The notes beneath the pieces are model-generated. The model made no database searches. It had not been told where the DNA came from and was given only the letters and a program-made list of their open reading frames with translations. The translations under genes and the position numbers were made by a program. Shown in pieces: positions 56,882 through 64,000 of a DNA stretch of 64,000 bases; the stretch's first letter is position 1; every line of letters starts with the position of its first letter. Where the stretch lies: NCBI RefSeq assembly GCF_004011805.1, contig NZ_RCHJ01000006.1:310001-374000 (forward strand), written 5' to 3'. Source of the stretch: Piscinibacter defluvii. Lineage in GTDB: Bacteria; Pseudomonadota; Gammaproteobacteria; Burkholderiales; Burkholderiaceae_C.

Positions 56882-57874
56882 ATGCAGGCGATCCTGGCTG
56901 TCACCTTTCCGTTCTTCGCGCTGGTCCTGCTGGGATACGTCGCCGTTCAGCGCGGGATGCTCCCCGAATCGGCCATTCCCGGGCTGAACGGATTCGTCCT
57001 GTTCTTCGCGCTGCCGTGCATGCTGTTCCGCTTCGGTTCGAGCATGCCGCTGGCGCAGCTGCTGGACCCGGTGCTGATCGCGATCTACCTCGGCGGCGCG
57101 CTCCTGATGGTGCTGTTCACGATCGCGCTGACCTTGCGTCAGCGGCCCGACGGCCCCGGCGTGACGATGAAGGACGCCGCCTTCGGCGCGCTCGTCGCGG
57201 CCTTCCCGAACTCGGGCTTCATGGGCTTCCCGCTGCTGATCGGGCTGCTCGGCGAGCGCGTGGCCGGCCCGTTGATCGGCTGCATCCTGATCGACCTGGT
57301 GGTCACCAGTTCGCTGTGCCTGGCGCTGGCCCAGCTGCGGCCGGCCAGCGAGACCGCCACGCGCGAGGCGCTGCTGCCGAGCATCGCACGGGCGATGCGC
57401 GGTGCGTTCTCCAACCCGCTGCCCTGGGCCATCGCACTGGGCGCGCTGGTGGCCGCGACCGGGCTGCCGCAGCCGCAGGCCGTGAAGGACATCGTGCGCA
57501 TGCTCGGCGATGCGGCCACGCCGGTGGCGCTGTTCACGATCGGCGCCGTGCTGTGGCGCGCCCAGCAGCACGCCCACAGCCGCACGCCGCTGCGCGACTA
57601 CCTGCCGGTGGCGCTGGTCAAGCTGCTGATCCACCCGCTGCTGATGCTGGCCGGTGGCGTGCTCGCCAACGCGGCGGGCGCGGAGGTGTCGTCCTTCGCG
57701 CTGCTGGTGCTGGTGCTCAACGCGGCGCTGCCCAGTGCGAGCAACGTGGCCATCCTGGCCGAGCGCTACGGGGCCGACAACGGCCGCATCACGCGCATCA
57801 TCATGGCCTCGACCGCCCTGGCGTTCGTCACCTTCTCGGCGATCGCCTGGGCCTTCGGGGTGCGCAGAGGCTGA
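56882..57874 (+). CDS. AEC-family transporter (auxin efflux carrier-like permease)
   Basis: A 330-residue membrane protein with ten predicted helices in two sets of five around a hydrophilic centre. Family features are the opening TFPFFALVLLGYVAVQRGML, the NSGFMGFPLLIGLLG motif (residues ~112-126) and ASNVAILAERYGAD near the end. Bacterial members export or import small organic acids (malonate, malate) or unknown metabolites; the substrate here is unknown. GATACT ends 6 nt before the ATG with no Shine-Dalgarno. Convergent with atpC, 15 bases between stops. Confidence 0.9.
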   Translation: MQAILAVTFPFFALVLLGYVAVQRGMLPESAIPGLNGFVLFFALPCMLFRFGSSMPLAQLLDPVLIAIYLGGALLMVLFTIALTLRQRPDGPGVTMKDAAFGALVAAFPNSGFMGFPLLIGLLGERVAGPLIGCILIDLVVTSSLCLALAQLRPASETATREALLPSIARAMRGAFSNPLPWAIALGALVAATGLPQPQAVKDIVRMLGDAATPVALFTIGAVLWRAQQHAHSRTPLRDYLPVALVKLLIHPLLMLAGGVLANAAGAEVSSFALLVLVLNAALPSASNVAILAERYGADNGRITRIIMASTALAFVTFSAIAWAFGVRRG

Positions 57875-57889
57875 GTGCCTCCGCGCTGG

Positions 57890-58306
57890 TCACTTCTTGC
57901 GCAGCTTGGCGATCGCCGCCAGCTGGGCCGCCATCGCGGCGAACTCGCTCTGGGCCTTGGCCAGGTCGATGTCGCTCTTGGCGTTGCGCATCGCCTCCTC
58001 GGCGAGCTTCTTGGCCTCGGCGGCCTTGGCCTCGTCCAGGTCGTGGCCGCGGATGGCGGTGTCCGCCAGCACGGTCACGACGTTGGGCTGCACCTCGAGG
58101 ATGCCGCCGGCGACGAAGACGAATTCCTCCTCGCCGTTGTCGGCCCGCTCGATGCGCACCGCACCCGGCTTGATGCGGGTGATCAGCGGCGTGTGGCGCG
58201 GCAGGATGCCGAGCTCGCCGGATTCACCCGGCAGCGCGACGAACTTCGCCTCGCCCGAGAAGATGCTCTCCTCGGCGGAGACGACATCGACGTGGATGGT
58301 GGCCAT
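57890..58306 (-). CDS. atpC: ATP synthase epsilon subunit
   Basis: The 138-residue epsilon subunit of F1, part of the central stalk and an inhibitor of ATP hydrolysis. The N-terminal beta domain ([37 protein letters not shown]) and the C-terminal helical hairpin ([20 protein letters not shown]) are both present. Last gene of the atp operon, 9 bases after atpD, ending convergent with the AEC permease gene. Confidence 0.98.
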   Translation of the reverse strand: MATIHVDVVSAEESIFSGEAKFVALPGESGELGILPRHTPLITRIKPGAVRIERADNGEEEFVFVAGGILEVQPNVVTVLADTAIRGHDLDEAKAAEAKKLAEEAMRNAKSDIDLAKAQSEFAAMAAQLAAIAKLRKK

Positions 58307-58315
58307 GGTGCGTCC

Positions 58316-59758
<1,443 letters not shown>

Positions 59759-60637
59759 TCAGACGGCTGCGGCACCGCCGACGATCTCGGAAAGTTCCTT
59801 CGTGATCGCGGCCTGGCGCGTCTTGTTGTAGACGAGCTTGAGTTCGGCGATCAGGTTGCCGGCGTTGTCCGTCGCGGCCTTCATCGCCACCATGCGGGCC
59901 GACTGCTCGGAGGCCATGTTCTCGGCCACCGCCTGGTAGACCAGGGCCTCGACGTAGCGCGTCAGCAGCTCGTCGATCACGGTCGCGGCATCCGGCTCGT
60001 ACAGGTAGTCCCAGCCGTACTGGCGCTTCTCTTCCTCGGTCTGCTGCAGGTCGCCGGCCGACAGCGGCAGCAGTTGCTGCACCTGGGGCTCCTGCTTCAT
60101 CGTGTTGATGAACTGCGTGTAGCAGAGGTAGACCGAGTCGAGCTGGCCGCCGACAAAGGCGTCGAGCATCACCTTGACCGGGCCGATCAGCTTCTCGAGC
60201 TGCGGCGCATCGCCGAGCTGGACCGCGTGCGACACCACCTTGGCGCCGATGCGGTTCAGGAAGCCGAAGCCCTTGTTGCCGATGGCCACCGTCTCGATCG
60301 CCACGCCCGCGCCCTGCAGCTCGCGGAACTTGTTCGTGACGGCGCGCAGCACGTTGGTGTTCAGGCCGCCGCACAGACCCTTGTCGGTCGTGACGACGAT
60401 GAAGCCGACCTTCTTCGCCGTGCCGCCGGTGCGCATGTACGGCGAGCGGTACTCCGGGTTCGCCTGCGACAGGTGCGCGGTGATGTTGCGGATCTTGTCG
60501 CTGTACGGGCGCGCCGCGCGCATGCGCTCCTGCGCCTTGCGCATCTTGGAGGCGGCGACCATTTCCATGGCCTTGGTGATCTTCTTGGTGTTCTCCACCG
60601 ATTTGATCTTGCCGCGAATTTCCTTGCCGACCGCCAT
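59759..60637 (-). CDS. atpG: ATP synthase gamma subunit
   Basis: The 292-residue rotating shaft of F1. The N-terminal helix ([20 protein letters not shown], then [20 protein letters not shown]) and the C-terminal helix ([20 protein letters not shown], then [20 protein letters not shown]) form the coiled-coil axle; the Rossmann-like middle contains [12 protein letters not shown]. Follows atpA by 12 bases. Confidence 0.98.
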   Translation of the reverse strand: MAVGKEIRGKIKSVENTKKITKAMEMVAASKMRKAQERMRAARPYSDKIRNITAHLSQANPEYRSPYMRTGGTAKKVGFIVVTTDKGLCGGLNTNVLRAVTNKFRELQGAGVAIETVAIGNKGFGFLNRIGAKVVSHAVQLGDAPQLEKLIGPVKVMLDAFVGGQLDSVYLCYTQFINTMKQEPQVQQLLPLSAGDLQQTEEEKRQYGWDYLYEPDAATVIDELLTRYVEALVYQAVAENMASEQSARMVAMKAATDNAGNLIAELKLVYNKTRQAAITKELSEIVGGAAAV

Positions 60638-60649
60638 GGTCAGGACTCC

Positions 60650-62203
<1,554 letters not shown>

Positions 62204-62230
62204 TGCTATCTCCGTGACGACGGGGCCGCC

Positions 62231-62764
62231 TCAGGCGGTCAACGCCACTTTCATCTGTTCGAGACGGGCCTTGACCGAGGTGTCGAGCACCTCGTCGCCG
62301 ACGACCACGCGGATGCCGCCGATCAGCGACGCATCGACCACCACGCTCGGATTGAGCTTGCGGCCGAAGCGCTTCTCCAGCGAGGCCACCACCTCGGGGA
62401 GCTGCGCTGCGTCGATCGGGAAGGCGCTTTCGATCGTGGCGTCCGAGACACCCGAGCGGGCATTGACCAGCGCATGGAACTGGCGCGCGATCTCCGGCAG
62501 CGCCGCGAGGCGGCCGTTGTCGATCACGGTGCGCAGCAGGTTCTTCGCGCCGTCGCCGAGGAAGCCCTTGATCACCGAGGCGATCAGGTCGAACACCTGC
62601 TCGGGCGCGACCTTCGGGTTGTCGGCGAACTGCCGCACCTGCTCGTGGCCCGCGACCTCGGCGATCGCCGCCACCTGCTCGGACACGGCGGCCGCATCGG
62701 CCGGCGCGATGGCCTTGAACAGCGCTTCGGCGTAGGGCCGTGCGATGGTTGCCAGCTCGGCCAT
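62231..62764 (-). CDS. atpH: ATP synthase delta subunit
   Basis: The 177-residue delta subunit that links the peripheral stalk to the top of F1. Family features: [20 protein letters not shown] at the start and [20 protein letters not shown] at the end. The frame is open upstream through atpF, but ATG 62762-62764 ([16 protein letters not shown]) is the standard start, two bases after the atpF stop. Confidence 0.98.
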   Translation of the reverse strand: MAELATIARPYAEALFKAIAPADAAAVSEQVAAIAEVAGHEQVRQFADNPKVAPEQVFDLIASVIKGFLGDGAKNLLRTVIDNGRLAALPEIARQFHALVNARSGVSDATIESAFPIDAAQLPEVVASLEKRFGRKLNPSVVVDASLIGGIRVVVGDEVLDTSVKARLEQMKVALTA

Positions 62765-62766
62765 GG

Positions 62767-63237
62767 TCAGAGTTCCGCCTTCAGGCGACCCAGCAGCTCG
62801 GCGTGAACGGACGCGTTCACTTCCTTGCGCAGGATCTGTTCGGCGCCCTTGACGGCCAGCGCGGCCACCTGCTCGCGCAGCGCCTCGCGGGCCTTGACGG
62901 ACTCCTGCTCGGCCTCGGCCTTGGCGGCGGCGATGATCTTGGCGCCTTCCTCGCTCGCGCGGGACTTGGCCTCCTCGACCATCTGCTGCGCCAGGCGCTC
63001 GGCATCGGCCAGGCGCTGCGCGGCGTCGTTGCGCGCGGCGGCGAGCTGTTCCTCGACGCGCTTGTTGGCCTGGGCGAGGTCTGCCTTCGCCTTGTCGGCG
63101 GCCGACAGGCCGTCGGCGATCTTCTGAGCGCGCTCGTCGAGCGCCTTCGTGATCGGCGGCCACACGAACTTCATCGTGAACCAGACCAGGATCAGGAAGA
63201 CGATCAACTGCGCAATCAGCGTAGCGTTGATGCTCAC
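62767..63237 (-). CDS. atpF: ATP synthase b subunit
   Basis: The 156-residue peripheral stalk subunit: one N-terminal membrane helix ([20 protein letters not shown]) and a long Ala/Glu/Lys-rich helix for the dimeric stator. The start codon is GTG 63235-63237, since the residues SINATLIAQ follow it directly, as in other betaproteobacterial AtpF proteins. Confidence 0.97.
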   Translation of the reverse strand: MSINATLIAQLIVFLILVWFTMKFVWPPITKALDERAQKIADGLSAADKAKADLAQANKRVEEQLAAARNDAAQRLADAERLAQQMVEEAKSRASEEGAKIIAAAKAEAEQESVKAREALREQVAALAVKGAEQILRKEVNASVHAELLGRLKAEL

Positions 63238-63281
63238 GTGCTTGCCCCTGAGTCGTCAGTGGGAGGGCGGCGGGCGCCCGA

Positions 63282-63566
<285 letters not shown>

Positions 63567-63599
63567 TCAGGGGAAAAAGGAAGGGAACGGAAAGCGGGA

Positions 63600-64000
63600 T
63601 CAGTGGGCGTCGTGCGCCTGGCCGATGTAGACCAGCGCCAGCATCATGAACACGAAGGCCTGCAGCGTGATGATCAGGATGTGGAAGATGGCCCACACCG
63701 TGCCGGCGATGATGTGGCCGAGGAACAGGAAGATGCCGGTGGCCGAAAGCGCCCAGGCGCCGCCCATCAGCGCGATCAGCATGAAGATCAGCTCTCCCGC
63801 GTACATGTTGCCGAACAGACGCATGCCGTGCGAGACCGTCTTGGCGACGAACTCGATGATCTGCATCAGGAAGTTGACCGGGTACAGCAGCGGGTGGCTG
63901 CCGAACGGGGCGGTGAACAGCTCGTGCACCCAGCCGCCCGCGCCCTTGATCTTGACGTTGTAGACCAGGCAGGTGATCAGCACGCCGAGCGACAGCGCCA
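63600..64000 (-). CDS. atpB: ATP synthase a subunit (partial, 5' end beyond the window)
   Basis: The C-terminal 133 codons of the a subunit, the membrane stator that forms the proton half-channels. The essential Arg is visible in [20 protein letters not shown], and the late helix with the conserved Gln ([20 protein letters not shown]) is present. The N-terminal part and the operon promoter lie beyond position 64000. Confidence 0.97.
   Translation of the reverse strand, partial: ALSLGVLITCLVYNVKIKGAGGWVHELFTAPFGSHPLLYPVNFLMQIIEFVAKTVSHGMRLFGNMYAGELIFMLIALMGGAWALSATGIFLFLGHIIAGTVWAIFHILIITLQAFVFMMLALVYIGQAHDAH

Overview
The window is about 70% GC, gene-dense and typically bacterial. Gene content suggests a facultatively denitrifying betaproteobacterium of the order Burkholderiales, perhaps from the Leptothrix/Rubrivivax/Methylibium side. 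The clues are a narK1-narK2-narGHJI operon with NarXL, a cytochrome b561 gene followed by YceI genes, a Gcr-type 'recombinase' membrane protein, a DUF2917 gene paired with a MocR regulator, a fused indolepyruvate:ferredoxin oxidoreductase and a TRAP transporter. The taxonomic guess is inference. I see no rRNA, tRNA, insertion sequence, prophage or CRISPR array, and no gene-free stretch longer than 300 bases.

Layout. (1) 1-16.2 kb is nitrate respiration. The minus-strand operon narK1-narK2-narG-narH-narJ-narI is followed by the first codons of another gene. Facing it is a chemoreceptor gene with an FNR-like site, then a receiver-only regulator with an unknown partner, then narXL. narX has a very clear FNR/FixK-type promoter. 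(2) 16.2-28 kb is the most unusual part. It holds a metallophosphoesterase plus CHAT protease (caspase-like) pair divergent from a class 3 lipase, a DUF2917/MocR divergent pair with a well-formed operator, and two exported proteins. It also holds a clostripain-like (C11) protease divergent from a TPR protein that ends in a winged helix. Two independent clan CD cysteine proteases within 10 kb is notable. (3) 28-41.6 kb is mostly housekeeping and cell envelope: a minimal DnaJ-like protein, rpe, apaG, Gcr, mltA, an Lrp regulator next to the indolepyruvate oxidoreductase, and cytochrome b561 with three YceI paralogues. (4) 41.6-45.6 kb is a DctP-DctQ-DctM TRAP transporter with its own operator; its DctM carries a Pro/Gly-rich repeat insertion. 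(5) 45.6-54.2 kb holds a MoxR ATPase with its VWA partner, a DUF1800 lipoprotein with 35 Pro-Ala dipeptides translationally coupled to a DUF1501 protein, and a LytS/LytR-type two-component system. (6) 54.2-64 kb holds Rep helicase, a small unknown gene, an AEC permease and the atp operon atpB-E-F-H-A-G-D-C, which runs off the right edge.

Two regulatory themes run across the window. Four intergenic palindromes fit TTG(A/C)-N6-(T/G)CAA, the CRP/FNR-superfamily (FNR/FixK) pattern. They lie upstream of narX, the chemoreceptor gene, an exported-protein gene and a lipoprotein gene. At two of them a -10 hexamer lies at an identical, class II-like distance. Separately, many genes (apaG, rpe, mltA, the lipase, mocR, narX, lytS, moxR, the AEC permease) have a -10-like hexamer ending only 6-8 nt before the start codon and no Shine-Dalgarno sequence, which suggests widespread leaderless transcripts.

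The best candidates for an undescribed system are the metallophosphoesterase-CHAT-lipase locus and the clostripain/TPR-winged-helix pair. Their functions here are hypotheses, not demonstrated.
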